From assembly GCF_029689925.1 (NCBI RefSeq), contig NZ_CP121445.1, positions 2,659,001 to 2,723,000 of the forward strand: a stretch of DNA of 64,000 nucleotides, written 5' to 3'. Of this stretch, positions 1-8,730 are shown in pieces. The position numbers and the translations under genes were made by a program. This DNA comes from Anaerocolumna sp. AGMB13025 (lineage in GTDB: Bacteria; Bacillota; Clostridia; Lachnospirales; Lachnospiraceae). A model generated the notes under the pieces. That model worked only from the letters and a program-made list of their open reading frames with translations, was not told the origin of the DNA and did no database searches. Position 1 is the stretch's first letter. Every line of letters begins with the position of its first letter.

Positions 1-217
1 TCTGAAATTCACCTGGAGAACATACTTCATAATAGTCGATAAGTCCCTGTAATTCTTTGATAAGAAACGGATTTGCTTTCATGGCATAACATAATTCCAC
101 CTTGTCACCCAGAGCAATCCTGATTTTACTGATTTGTGCGGCTAATAGATCCATATCAAAAACATAGAATGGAGTTTTGTACTTACTGATAGCCGATTCT
201 AAACTTACTTCATTCAA
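1..217 (-). CDS. PLP-dependent amino-acid decarboxylase, N-terminal part (runs off left edge)
   Basis: Only the first 72 codons are inside the window. The TTG start is chosen because GGAGGA ends eight bases before it, and the gene upstream stops two bases before it, so the two are probably co-transcribed and coupled. The protein opens like the fold-type III (alanine racemase/ornithine decarboxylase) barrel: TPFYVFD at residues 15-21 and YAMKANPF at 44-51, where K47 should bind pyridoxal phosphate, followed by YEVCSPGEF. Diaminopimelate, ornithine and lysine decarboxylases share these motifs. Because its partner activates an amino acid, a BtrK-like enzyme that decarboxylates a carrier-bound amino acid is also possible. 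The substrate cannot be assigned. Confidence 0.85.
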   Translation of the reverse strand, partial: MNEVSLESAISKYKTPFYVFDMDLLAAQISKIRIALGDKVELCYAMKANPFLIKELQGLIDYYEVCSPGEFQ

Positions 218-219
218 GG

Positions 220-1731
220 TTAGTTTCCTCCGTAAATAGCTAATAATTTTTTTCTGTTAATTTTTCCGTTATCTGTTATTGGTAATTCCGGTAAAGGAAA
301 AAACACAGCCGGAAGCATATAAGCAGGCAGGGATTCCTGCATTCTGCTTTGTAATTGCTTTCTTTCCATATTTCCGGAATAAAAAGCAATAATTCGTTTT
401 TTGGCAGTATCATAGAGACAGCAGGCTCTTTGGATACCAGGATAACTGTTTATTATTAATTCAATTTCTTCCAGTTCAATGCGGTGCCCCATATGTTTGA
501 TCTGAAAATCCTTTCGTCCAGCAAAACATAAATCACCATTCTTATCGTAAAAAGCAAGATCACCGGTACGGTAAATTAGCTCCAGATAATTTTTATTCAA
601 AGGATTTTGAACAAAGGCAGCTTTTGTCTGCTCCGTGTTATTATAATAACCTAAAGCCAGGGCAGTACCGGATACACAAAGCTCACCGACAAGTTCCTCC
701 TTAGTAATCTGCTTATTATTCTCATCTAGTAAGAAGACCTTTTCATTGGGAAATGGTATTCCAATTGGTATCACCTCATTAAGGTCAAATTCCCTGTTAA
801 TCTGGTAGTAAGTACAGTTACAGGTAATTTCCGTAGGACCATATAAATTAACATAGACAGCCTCCGGCAGATACTTTTGCCATAACTTAAGATGTTTTAC
901 CGGCATTGCTTCACCACTGAATAAAATCTTATTAACAGCAGTCGGTACCAGGTAGGTAAACCCTTTTAATTGTGTAATCATACATAATGCGGAAACTGCC
1001 CAGATCAAGGTGGTTATATTTCGTTCGCAGATATAATCAAGCAGCTGTGTTGGGATTGAAAATAGTCTCTTGGGTATGATAACCATCGTTGCACCGACTT
1101 TAAGGGTGGAATAAATATCCTTTACCGAGACATCAAAATCAAAAGGGGCCTGGTTTCCAATAATATCTGTTTCGGTAATCTGAAACAGAGAAGTAAAATT
1201 GTCCATAAAATCAATGACCGACCGGTGGCTTATCAAAACACCTTTTGGGATACCGGTAGAGCCGGAAGTAAAATTACAGTATAAAGGGTCTATATCCTGG
1301 GATAAATTACGAATGTATTGCAATTTGTCTTCTGCTATTTCATTTCTTAAGATTTCATGATAATCAAGCTGGGTTCCGGTGAATTCATCTTCAGGTAGTA
1401 TAGATGTATTTTCCTTTCGTGTGATAATACAAGTTGCCTTGGTAACTGCCAGGATTTGCCGTATACGAAAAGTTGGCTGATCCGGATTTATTATTATATA
1501 AAAGCATCCGGCATACACGATTCCCATAAAAGCGGTTAAGGCTTCCACGCTTTTATCCATAAATACTATAATCGGTCTACCGGGAGCTTCATAAGCGGTT
1601 AATGAACTGCCGATGCACTTGGCGTTATGTAAAAATTCTTTATATGAGCAAGAATTATTACTATCTTCAACAACTGTTTTATCCGGATGTTTTTCAGCGG
1701 ATAATTCAAGATATTCCAAAACATTTCTCAT
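220..1731 (-). CDS. Stand-alone amino-acid adenylation enzyme (NRPS A-domain type)
   Basis: This is a 503-residue member of the ANL adenylating family, expected to activate an amino acid as its adenylate and load it on a separate carrier protein. The core motifs are present in order: FTSGSTGIPKGV (ATP loop), NLYGPTEITC, YRTGDLAFYDKNG, GRKDFQIKHMGHRIELEEIE and, at the C-terminus, NGKINRKKL with the catalytic lysine. There is no carrier or condensation domain, so it acts in trans. An in-frame GTG at 1761 exists, but the ATG at 1731 has GAGGAG nine bases upstream and is preferred. It lies two bases before the PLP decarboxylase gene. The pair suggests a small tailoring pathway; no carrier-protein gene is in view. 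Confidence 0.88.
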   Translation of the reverse strand: MRNVLEYLELSAEKHPDKTVVEDSNNSCSYKEFLHNAKCIGSSLTAYEAPGRPIIVFMDKSVEALTAFMGIVYAGCFYIIINPDQPTFRIRQILAVTKATCIITRKENTSILPEDEFTGTQLDYHEILRNEIAEDKLQYIRNLSQDIDPLYCNFTSGSTGIPKGVLISHRSVIDFMDNFTSLFQITETDIIGNQAPFDFDVSVKDIYSTLKVGATMVIIPKRLFSIPTQLLDYICERNITTLIWAVSALCMITQLKGFTYLVPTAVNKILFSGEAMPVKHLKLWQKYLPEAVYVNLYGPTEITCNCTYYQINREFDLNEVIPIGIPFPNEKVFLLDENNKQITKEELVGELCVSGTALALGYYNNTEQTKAAFVQNPLNKNYLELIYRTGDLAFYDKNGDLCFAGRKDFQIKHMGHRIELEEIELIINSYPGIQRACCLYDTAKKRIIAFYSGNMERKQLQSRMQESLPAYMLPAVFFPLPELPITDNGKINRKKLLAIYGGN

Positions 1732-1855
1732 GTTTGCGTACTCCTCTTTAATTTGTTCCACACTTTTCAGAAAGTTTTAAACGGTCTGGACAATAGAAGA
1801 TCATAGACCATTGCATTAAACTTTCGGATACCAACCTCCTTTTTGTATAAGAATG

Positions 1856-1883
1856 ATTATAACATTTATTAATTGAATAACAA
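1856..1883 (-). promoter_or_regulatory. Sigma-A promoter for the adenylation/decarboxylase operon
   Basis: On the minus strand TTGTTA (1878-1883) and TATAAT (1856-1861) are separated by 16 bases. The leader to the ATG at 1731 would be about 120 nt. Confidence 0.6.
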
Positions 1884-2319
1884 TCAGATTTTAGCGAATT
1901 AAGAATAATTAAGAAGCGTTAATAATTGGTAAGGAATATTAAAGAAATGTAAGAAACTTAAAAAAAAATTCAGATGTATAAGGAAGTATAGAAGAATTTG
2001 GAACAAGAACAAAAGTTCCTCTTGGCGAATTGACTATTATTTGGAAATGAATTATAATTGGTGAAACATGTATGCTGCATTTCAGCAAAGACTGTTTTGG
2101 ATTATCAAGTAATCAGACTGTGATTGATTATAGATGGAGACCAGACTGAGATTGATCATAAATCAAGACTAGACTGAGATTATTAAATGAATGAATATTT
2201 ATAGATGGAGAATAACTAAAAATGGAGATTGACATTATAGATTGAGATTGATTATTGATGGTATTTAGATTGAGAATATAAACTAGAGAAAGTTTTGATT
2301 GAGAGGATATGGTGACTAA
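1884..2319. other. Divergent intergenic region with degenerate AT-rich repeats
   Basis: No convincing gene. From about 2110 to 2305 the sequence is a degenerate series built from TGAGATTGATTA-like words (agactgagattgat, agattgagattgatt and similar). A minus-strand reading frame across it is low-complexity and is judged a shadow. Confidence 0.6.
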
Positions 2320-2928
2320 ATGGATAATAGAAAACTTACAGGTTACAATACGGACATTTACCAGCAACTTAAGATATTAGAAGCTATCATTAATTCCAGC
2401 CCAATGCTAAACGAGGTTCTTGAAAGGGCAGATACCTTAAAACTTGATAATTACTATTTAGGAGCCGGGTGCATTGCTCAGACGGTCTGGAATTATCTTT
2501 TTGGTTACGATTTGGAATATGGGATAAAGGATATAGATTTTGTTTATTATGATAATATTAATATGGATTATGATTCGGAAGATAAAGTAATTAAAAGAGT
2601 AAAAAATCTATATTCGGATATTGAAAAAGAGATTGATGTTAAAAATCAGGCAAGAGTCCATTTATGGTATAAAGACCATTTTGGAAATGGAATAATTCCC
2701 TACGTTTCTCTGGAGACAGCTATTAATACATGGCCAACTACTGCAACTGCGATAGGAGTGAGAAGGTCCAGGGAAACTGGAATAAAGGTATATGCGCCAT
2801 TTGGGTTAAATGATCTGTTTGGCAAGATTGTCCGTCCCAATAAAGTGCAGATAACAGAAGAAATATATAGGAAAAAGGTAACTGCCTGGCTGGAAAAGTG
2901 GTCTGGATTAACTATTATACCATGGTAG
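2320..2928 (+). CDS. NTP_transf_6 (DUF925) nucleotidyltransferase-like protein
   Basis: A 202-residue cytoplasmic protein of the DUF925/NTP_transf_6 family. Residues about 48-80 carry YLGAGCIAQTVWN followed by KDIDFVYYD, which places two acidic residues (D-I-D) where nucleotidyltransferase-fold enzymes bind metal. RARVHLWY-like and YAPFGLNDLFG motifs further on are typical of the family. Length is normal. No substrate is known for the family. It is followed 34 bases later by a hydrolase gene on the same strand and may be co-transcribed. The ribosome site is weak (a GGTGACT-like run just before the ATG). Confidence 0.8.
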   Translation: MDNRKLTGYNTDIYQQLKILEAIINSSPMLNEVLERADTLKLDNYYLGAGCIAQTVWNYLFGYDLEYGIKDIDFVYYDNINMDYDSEDKVIKRVKNLYSDIEKEIDVKNQARVHLWYKDHFGNGIIPYVSLETAINTWPTTATAIGVRRSRETGIKVYAPFGLNDLFGKIVRPNKVQITEEIYRKKVTAWLEKWSGLTIIPW

Positions 2929-2962
2929 AACTGCTTATAAGCAGATATCAGAAAGGGTTAAA

Positions 2963-3730
2963 ATGGATAATAATTATATAGTATCGGCAGACGGTGCTAA
3001 AATCGCTTATAAGGTTTTTGGTAAAGGATCACCGCTTGTTCTTGTTCATGGAATGGGTTCTACAAAAGAGATGTGGGAAGAGAGAAATTGGATCAATGTT
3101 TTTAAGAAGGAGTTTACAGTAATAACAATAGACACCAGAGGTCATGGAGCAAGTGACAAATCTTATAGCCCGGACTTTTATTCCATACATAATATTATAA
3201 ATGATATAAATGGTGTAGTAAAGGAGTGTGGTTTTCATAACTATAATTATTTCGGGCATTCCTATGGAGGTACGATAGGATTACAGCTATGTAAATATGG
3301 CAGCAATATTAGTAAAATGGTCTGTGGGGGTTCCTCATTTGGTAATAAATTTTTTAAGGATATTGTTCCTGAGTGGATACAAGAATATGAAAGATTAAAT
3401 AAAGCCAAGAAAAGCAATACCTTAAATGAATTGGATTTGACACAGGAAGATATAGAGTGGATTAGACATAATGATATCGATGTATTCTTATCACAGTTTT
3501 ATGCATGGAATAAATGGGTTGGTATCGATTCAAAAGATATAAAAACAAAGCTGGCTATCTATTCGGGAACAAAGGACAATCCCCAGGTCTTAGATACTTT
3601 GAAGCATTATGCAGAGAAGGGTGTAATGAATAATATTACTATAAAAATATTTGAAGGGCTCAATCACACGGAATTAGTTTCAAACGTTGCAGTAGTATCC
3701 CCTTGGGTTAAGGACTTTTTATTAAACTGA
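2963..3730 (+). CDS. Alpha/beta-fold hydrolase
   Basis: A 255-residue single-domain alpha/beta hydrolase. The oxyanion region VLVHGMGSTKEMW is near residue 27 and the nucleophile elbow is GHSYGG near residue 96. The acid is probably the Asp in YSGTKDNP, and the His lies in GLNHTELV near the C-terminus, so the triad is complete. There is no signal peptide, so it is cytoplasmic. AGAAAGGG lies just before the ATG. It ends at a tandem repeat and a large palindrome that separates it from the convergent CNNM gene. The substrate is unknown; haloperoxidase/esterase-like and lactonase-like enzymes share this pattern. Confidence 0.85.
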   Translation: MDNNYIVSADGAKIAYKVFGKGSPLVLVHGMGSTKEMWEERNWINVFKKEFTVITIDTRGHGASDKSYSPDFYSIHNIINDINGVVKECGFHNYNYFGHSYGGTIGLQLCKYGSNISKMVCGGSSFGNKFFKDIVPEWIQEYERLNKAKKSNTLNELDLTQEDIEWIRHNDIDVFLSQFYAWNKWVGIDSKDIKTKLAIYSGTKDNPQVLDTLKHYAEKGVMNNITIKIFEGLNHTELVSNVAVVSPWVKDFLLN

Positions 3731-3780
3731 GTCTGGTATAATTAAGAAATACCAAGTATATTTTTGTCATTATTGTTAAA

Positions 3781-3890
3781 TGACTCTATATTTAATGGTA
3801 CAATAATAAATGACGCTATAATTAATGGTATAATAATAAATGGCTCAATCATTAATGGTACAATAATAAATGGTTCTAAAATTAATATTA
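3781..3890. repeat. 30-bp tandem repeat, 3 full copies plus a partial
   Basis: Units at 3781-3810, 3811-3840 and 3841-3870 each end ATTAATGGTACAATAATAAA or a close variant; a fourth degenerate unit starts at 3871. It lies just after the hydrolase stop codon, outside any gene. Confidence 0.9.
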
Positions 3891-3948
3891 GAGTACGATT
3901 GTAAATTACCCCGCAAAGTTAGCTTTTGTGGGGATTACAATTGTACTC
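3891..3948. terminator. Long palindrome between convergent genes
   Basis: GAGTAC-ATTGTAA pairs with TTACAAT-GTACTC, and inside it CCCCGCAAA pairs with TTTGTGGGG (one G-U pair), giving a hairpin of nearly 60 nt. There is no long T run on either side. It may be a bidirectional terminator or a transcript-end stabiliser. Confidence 0.6.
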
Positions 3949-4010
3949 CAACATTTAATAAGAAATAAGCAATTACGCTTTCAATATAATTGTATCTATG
4001 CTTTGCGTAA

Positions 4011-5288
4011 TTAATCTTCCGATTGTTTTTCTACTTCCGGCAATAATACAATGTGTACTTTATCAATACGGTTCTTTTCGACAGAATCAACGGTAAAGAC
4101 CACGTTATTGTCGGTCACACTTTCACCTACCTCAGGTAAATGATCTAAAAGATAAATCATATGTCCTGCAATGGAGTCATAATCATCGGATTCTAAATCC
4201 AGTCCAAGTACTTCATTAATTTCATCTAATTTAGTGTTACCATCAGCAATATATTCATTATCTCCAACGTTTCGTATGGAGTCTTCTTCGTCATCATCAT
4301 ATTCATCGCGGATTTCTCCCACAATTTCTTCCAGTAAATCCTCCAGAGTAATAAGACCGGCGGTTGCGCCATACTCATCTAGTACTATAGCAAGCGGAAT
4401 GGATTCTTTTCTCATTTCAATCAATAACTCTGAAACTTTTTTATATTCATAGGTAAAATAAGGGTCTCTCATTATTTTATCGATACTAAAATCATCTTTT
4501 GCACCTTGGTAGAAGAATAAATCTTTAATAATAACAATTCCTATAACATTATCCCTGGATTCACTATATACAGGCATACGGGTATATTTATCAACAGCAA
4601 AAAGCTCGACTAATTCATCATAGGTTAAAGAAGCTTCCGCAAATACCATGTCCACTCTTGGTACCATGACATCTTTAGCAAGGGAATCACCAAAGTCAAC
4701 TACATTCGTGATCATTCTGCGTTCTTCACTCTCAATTACACCTTCTTCATGACTTACTTCAACAATGGTCCGAAGTTCGTCTTCTGTAATAACAGAAGAT
4801 TTTGCGTGGGGATTAATATGAAATATTAATAAAAATCCCAGCGAAAACCGGTTGATTAAAAATATAACCGGGGTCATTATCAGTGTTAATAAATTTATAA
4901 CTCGCCCATAGCGTAAAGAAATTTTTTCTGAGTATATGGTAGCTATGGTTTTAGGGGTGATTTCCCCCAAAATTAATATAAATATAGTAAGGATACCGGT
5001 TACAATCCCGACACCGACACTATTAAAATGACGAAGGGCGAGAGCAGTAGCAATTGAAGAGGCGGTTAAATTGACAACGTTATTGCCAATTAATATTGCG
5101 CTTAACATCTTGGACGGGTTCTCAATCAGCTTATTAACAATAATGGCCTCCTTAACTTCATCCTCAGCTAAGCTTCGGATACGGAGTTTATTTACTGTAG
5201 TAAGAGCGGTTTCAGCCGATGAAAAAAATCCGGATAGTAGCAATAATATACCTAATATGATCAGTTGCGTGACTTCACTCGAGTCCAA
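4011..5288 (-). CDS. CNNM/CorC-HlyC family membrane protein with CBS pair
   Basis: A 425-residue protein of the hemolysin-C/CNNM family, linked to Mg2+ or Co2+ export. Order of parts: the membrane DUF21 domain with about four helices and the SAETALTTV motif (residues 1-190), a CBS pair (about 205-325, starting VMVPRVDMV and ending YGATAGLITLEDLLEEIVGEI), then a CorC/HlyC C-terminal domain (about 340-420, DGNTKLDEINEVLGL). The start is TTG at 5288, eight bases after AGGAG; no ATG in this frame is better placed. The family is well defined, but ion specificity cannot be read from sequence. Confidence 0.9.
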   Translation of the reverse strand: MDSSEVTQLIILGILLLLSGFFSSAETALTTVNKLRIRSLAEDEVKEAIIVNKLIENPSKMLSAILIGNNVVNLTASSIATALALRHFNSVGVGIVTGILTIFILILGEITPKTIATIYSEKISLRYGRVINLLTLIMTPVIFLINRFSLGFLLIFHINPHAKSSVITEDELRTIVEVSHEEGVIESEERRMITNVVDFGDSLAKDVMVPRVDMVFAEASLTYDELVELFAVDKYTRMPVYSESRDNVIGIVIIKDLFFYQGAKDDFSIDKIMRDPYFTYEYKKVSELLIEMRKESIPLAIVLDEYGATAGLITLEDLLEEIVGEIRDEYDDDEEDSIRNVGDNEYIADGNTKLDEINEVLGLDLESDDYDSIAGHMIYLLDHLPEVGESVTDNNVVFTVDSVEKNRIDKVHIVLLPEVEKQSED

Positions 5289-5892
5289 ATTATCATCTCC
5301 TAATTCTTAATGGGCGGCAAGTATAACCGTAGTAGTAGTTCATACAGTGTTTAACACAATGTGTATTGTGCAGCGAATAGAGTTTTTCGAATAGTTAACA
5401 GTTAAAAAATGAGTTACTATAATTAAACTATATATGATATGTATCTTAAGACCTAAGCTTAATCCCTGAATATGATAAATTACTTCTTAAGGAAAGAGTA
5501 GCTATGATCCAATAAGATTATCTGCTCGTTATAAGTGCCTTTTGATTAATAAGTAATGCTTGTTTTCATGTGCAATTGTTATAATTTTACATGAAAATGT
5601 GGCAAATGTCAATATAAATGGGCTATTTTCAATAGTTTGGTGCAATTGTTTGTAATCTGTGGTGAGAAAATATTACCATATTAACTTTAAGAGTTTTATG
5701 TTATTACTCTTATAACTGATATTTTTAAATTTTACTATTTATATTTAGTTGGAATTGTTTTATAATATAGTATATGATTCGAAAGTCAGAAGGTCTCTTA
5801 ACCACTTATAAGCATACACCGCTAAATACATAATTATTAAGCCTGACTTATAAATATTTAATAATTACCTATATTTACTATTAATAAAAATG
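5289..5892. other. Long AT-rich divergent intergenic region
   Basis: No gene seen. A hairpin is formed by TTTTCATGT (5563-5571) and ACATGAAAA (5589-5597) around a TATAAT-containing loop. No recognised riboswitch motif was found. Confidence 0.5.
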
Positions 5893-5921
5893 TTGTTTAT
5901 TTGATAAAGTAGTAGTACAAT
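5893..5921 (+). promoter_or_regulatory. Sigma-A promoter for the zinc phospholipase-like gene
   Basis: TTGTTT (5893-5898), a 17-base spacer and TACAAT (5916-5921). The leader then holds a small hairpin, CGACA-CGATA-TGTCG, before the GGGGGA ribosome site. Confidence 0.6.
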
Positions 5922-6020
5922 GAATGTTAGCGGCGACACGATATGTCGAAATATATCGAAGGACCTTTTCTATAGTAAAGCATAAGATATAATGACTCAC
6001 CTTTAAGACTGGGGGACTTT

Positions 6021-6608
6021 ATGAGAAAAAAATCGCATATTTCTTTAGCGAATTATTTAATAAAAAGTATGAAGTTTGAAGATTTACAAAATCACAAGAA
6101 AGCATTTTATATAGGCAGTATTTTACCAGACTGTGTGCCTTCTTTCATTACAAGAAAACATAATATTGAAGAAACCTTTGAAATATTAAGGAAAGAAATA
6201 CTGAAAATTACAGACAATTATGATATCGATAGAGGATTTACCGGATATTATTCCAGGCATCTTGGAGTAATTACCCATTATATAGCGGATTATTTTACCT
6301 TTCCTCATAATGAAATATTTACCGGCAGTTTAAAAGAACACTGCTCTTATGAAAAGGACTTAAAGTTTGCATTTAAGTCTTATGTTCTGAGTGATGAAGC
6401 CGTGATAGGACGGGAGAAAAGTGCTTTATTTAAAACCGTGGATGAGATCTTGCTGTTTATAAAAGAAATGCATGAGGAATATTTAAAGGCAATCAAAGTT
6501 ATTAAGGTTGATTGTATGTATATCGTGGAATTGTGCCACAAGGTGGTTGACGCTATATTGCACATATTTGAAACAAATTTTTCTGATAGGCTGGTCGTAA
6601 CTGCATAA
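6021..6608 (+). CDS. Zinc-dependent phospholipase C family protein (PF00882 type)
   Basis: A 195-residue protein with the metal-ligand pattern of the zinc phospholipase C/S1-nuclease superfamily: KSHISLANYL near the start, GSILPDCVPSF, RHLGVITHYIADYFTFPHN around residues 83-101, and EHCSYEKDL. The His and Asp residues should form the zinc cluster. There is no signal peptide, unlike secreted phospholipase C toxins, so it is the cytoplasmic version common in clostridia, whose substrate is unknown. GGGGGA precedes the ATG and a strong terminator follows 25 bases after the stop, so it is monocistronic. Confidence 0.82.
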   Translation: MRKKSHISLANYLIKSMKFEDLQNHKKAFYIGSILPDCVPSFITRKHNIEETFEILRKEILKITDNYDIDRGFTGYYSRHLGVITHYIADYFTFPHNEIFTGSLKEHCSYEKDLKFAFKSYVLSDEAVIGREKSALFKTVDEILLFIKEMHEEYLKAIKVIKVDCMYIVELCHKVVDAILHIFETNFSDRLVVTA

Positions 6609-6632
6609 TATGCGCTTATCGTTTTATAACAT

Positions 6633-6691
6633 AACGCTATCTTAAATAAAGTAGTATTAACAACTTTATTTAAGATAGCGTTGTTTTTTTA
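6633..6691 (+). terminator. Intrinsic terminator with 20-bp perfect stem
   Basis: AACGCTATCTTAAATAAAGT pairs perfectly with its reverse complement and is followed by a run of seven T. It ends the phospholipase-like transcript. Confidence 0.9.
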
Positions 6692-6716
6692 TTATACAGG
6701 AACGTTCTCTGAACCA

Positions 6717-6832
6717 TCCTATATAATAAAAGCAGGACCTGCAATGCACATGACGCTTAATAGGAAGGTGTCACTGATGTGACAGCGCGTCAGCGTAGAG
6801 TCTGGCGAGCCAGATTCTTTGTATATGAAGAA
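6717..6832 (+). ncRNA. Structured RNA candidate, family 2, copy 1
   Basis: This region aligns with 46924-47062. Shared blocks include TCCTAT..ATAAAA, GCACATGACGC, TGTCAC..GTGACAGCGCG and GAGTCTGGC.AGCCAG. The helices here are GCAGG/CCTGC (6732-6742), TGACGC/GCGTCA (6751-6756 with 6787-6792) enclosing TGTCAC/GTGACA, TCTGGC/GCCAGA (6801-6814), and TTCTT/AAGAA (6815-6832). The first and last helices differ in sequence from the other copy yet still pair. It lies just after a terminator, in a convergent gap. The orientation is assumed from the neighbouring gene. The family is not recognised; a REP-like DNA element is the main alternative. Confidence 0.5.
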
Positions 6833-6895
6833 TTTGTATCTATTCAGTATAAATCTTCGCTGATTCTTATGATACCCCGGATATTTGTTGTTTTA

Positions 6896-6986
6896 CAAAG
6901 TGGCTGCAGAAACATTGCTTAGAATAAAAGCAAAAATACTTTTCAGAAGGTTTATTCCATGAAGTTAGCTTGCAGCCCTCACTTTG
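6896..6986. repeat. Nested imperfect palindrome
   Basis: CAAAGTGGCTGCA (6896-6908) pairs with TGCAGCCCTCACTTTG (6971-6986), and inside it GAATAAA (6922-6928) pairs with TTTATTC (6951-6957). It lies downstream of the ABC-F gene beyond its terminator. No gene is seen here. Confidence 0.5.
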
Positions 6987-7006
6987 ACAATAGGGTATCC
7001 TTATAC

Positions 7007-7046
7007 ATAAAAATACTCCGCCAGAAGAAGCCTCGCGGAGTATTTT
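7007..7046 (-). terminator. Intrinsic terminator of the ABC-F gene
   Basis: On the minus strand AAAATACTCCGC pairs perfectly with GCGGAGTATTTT around a 13-nt loop, and T residues follow. Confidence 0.85.
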
Positions 7047-7088
7047 CACTTAAAAACCAGTGAAAGTCTGGTTATTTAAACTGTTTTA

Positions 7089-8723
7089 TCAGATATCATC
7101 TTCACCGCGGTCAATCTGCATTACCTGTCTCTTACGTGCAAACTCATCGCTGTCTAAGTATTCGTCATAAGTAGTAACCTTATCGATTAAGCCGTTTGGT
7201 GTAAGTTCCATAATACGGTTTGCTATGGTCTGAATAAACTGATGATCCTGGGAAGTAAATAAGATGACCCCGGGGAATTTCATTAAACCGTTATTTAAAG
7301 CGGTAATGGATTCCATATCCAGATGGTTGGTCGGCTCATCCATAATTAAGGCATTGGCACCAACGATCATCATTTTGGATAACATTACCCTTACCTTTTC
7401 ACCACCGGAGAGAACTCTGACTTTCTTAACACCTTCTTCACCTGCAAATAACATTCTTCCTAAAAATCCGCGGACATATGTTACATCTTTTTCCGGAGAG
7501 AATGGCATAAGCCAGTCTACAATGGTATCATCGGTATCGAAATACTTTGTATTATCTTTTGGGAAATACGACTGGGAAGTTGTGATTCCCCATTTATAAT
7601 TCCCTTCATCAGGTTCTAATTCTCCTGCGAGTATACGGAACAGAGTAGTAGTTGCCTGGGTGTTAGGTCCAACAAAGGCTGCTTTATCTTCACGGGTTAT
7701 AGTAAATGATATATTGTCAAGTATCTTAACACCGTCAATTGTTTTAGAGAGATTGGTTACAGTAAGGACTTCATTGCCAATTTCTCTGCTGGGTCTGAAA
7801 TCAATATAAGGATATTTTCTGCTGGAAGGACGGATGTCATCCAGTTCAATTTTCTCAAGTGCTTTTTTGCGGGATGTAGCCTGCTTGGATTTGGAAGCAT
7901 TAGCACTGAATCTTTGGATAAATTCTTGTAATTCTTTGATTTTATCTTCCTTCTTTTTGTTGGCTTCCTTCATCTGTTTTACCATTAACTGACTGGATTC
8001 ATACCAGAAATCATAGTTACCGGCATAAAGCTGGATTTTGGCATAATCAATGTCGGCGGTATGGGTACATACTTTATTTAGGAAGTATCTGTCATGGGAT
8101 ACAACAATTACAGTATTTTCAAAATTAATTAAGAATTCTTCCAGCCAGCGGATGGCTTCTAAGTCCAAATGGTTGGTAGGTTCATCTAGTAACAGGATAT
8201 CCGGGTTACCAAACAGGGCCTGTGCCAATAATACCTTGACCTTTTCACTGCCGTTTAATTCGCTCATAAGTTTATAGTGCAGTCCGGTATCAATACCAAG
8301 ACCGTTTAAAAGGGTTGCTGCATCAGATTCTGCTTCCCAGCCGTTTAAGGTAGCGAATTCACCTTCTAATTCACTGGCACGGATACCATCAGCCTCTGAA
8401 AAGTCTTCTTTGGCATAGATGGCATCTTTTTCAATCATGATATCATATAAACGTTGATTACCCATAATTACAGTATTTAAAACATCATACTGGTCGTATT
8501 TAAAGTGATCCTGCTGTAAGAAGGATAACCGTTGTCCGGGGGTTATGATAATATCACCCTGGGTTGCTTCTAATTGTCCGGATAGAATCTTTAAAAAAGT
8601 TGATTTTCCCGCACCATTGGCACCGATTAAACCATAGCAGTTTCCTTCGGTGAATTTAATATTTACGTCTTCAAATAAAGCTCGTTTACCAAGCCTTAAA
8701 GTTATATTACTTGCTTGTATCAT
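7089..8723 (-). CDS. ABC-F family ATP-binding protein (YkpA/YbiT-like)
   Basis: A 544-residue soluble ABC-F protein with two ATPase domains and no membrane part, expected to act on ribosomes (translation factor or antibiotic protection). Domain 1 has Walker A GANGAGKST and Walker B ILLLDEPTNHLDLEA, but its signature is LNGSEKV. Between the domains is a charged linker (about residues 235-315, MVKQMKEANKKKEDKIKELQ). Domain 2 has the signature LSGGEKVRV and MDEPTNHLDME, but its Walker A is GPNTQATTT, without the lysine. So only one of the two composite ATP sites looks competent. The ATG at 8723 (MIQASNITL) is preferred by homology over in-frame starts inside the structured leader. The gene is monocistronic. 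Confidence 0.9.
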   Translation of the reverse strand: MIQASNITLRLGKRALFEDVNIKFTEGNCYGLIGANGAGKSTFLKILSGQLEATQGDIIITPGQRLSFLQQDHFKYDQYDVLNTVIMGNQRLYDIMIEKDAIYAKEDFSEADGIRASELEGEFATLNGWEAESDAATLLNGLGIDTGLHYKLMSELNGSEKVKVLLAQALFGNPDILLLDEPTNHLDLEAIRWLEEFLINFENTVIVVSHDRYFLNKVCTHTADIDYAKIQLYAGNYDFWYESSQLMVKQMKEANKKKEDKIKELQEFIQRFSANASKSKQATSRKKALEKIELDDIRPSSRKYPYIDFRPSREIGNEVLTVTNLSKTIDGVKILDNISFTITREDKAAFVGPNTQATTTLFRILAGELEPDEGNYKWGITTSQSYFPKDNTKYFDTDDTIVDWLMPFSPEKDVTYVRGFLGRMLFAGEEGVKKVRVLSGGEKVRVMLSKMMIVGANALIMDEPTNHLDMESITALNNGLMKFPGVILFTSQDHQFIQTIANRIMELTPNGLIDKVTTYDEYLDSDEFARKRQVMQIDRGEDDI

Positions 8724-8730
8724 CTTTATA

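Noticed and set aside
1748..1816. 22-codon ORF between the promoter and the adenylation gene, as a leader peptide
   Set aside because: Its ATG is about 18 bases from the only AAGGAGG, too far, and there is no run of codons for one amino acid or terminator fork.
2128..2367. Minus-strand 79-codon frame
   Set aside because: It is low-complexity, crosses degenerate repeats and overlaps the start of the nucleotidyltransferase gene.
3781..3890. 30-bp repeats considered as a CRISPR array
   Set aside because: The units are directly adjacent with no spacers, and there are no cas genes in the window.
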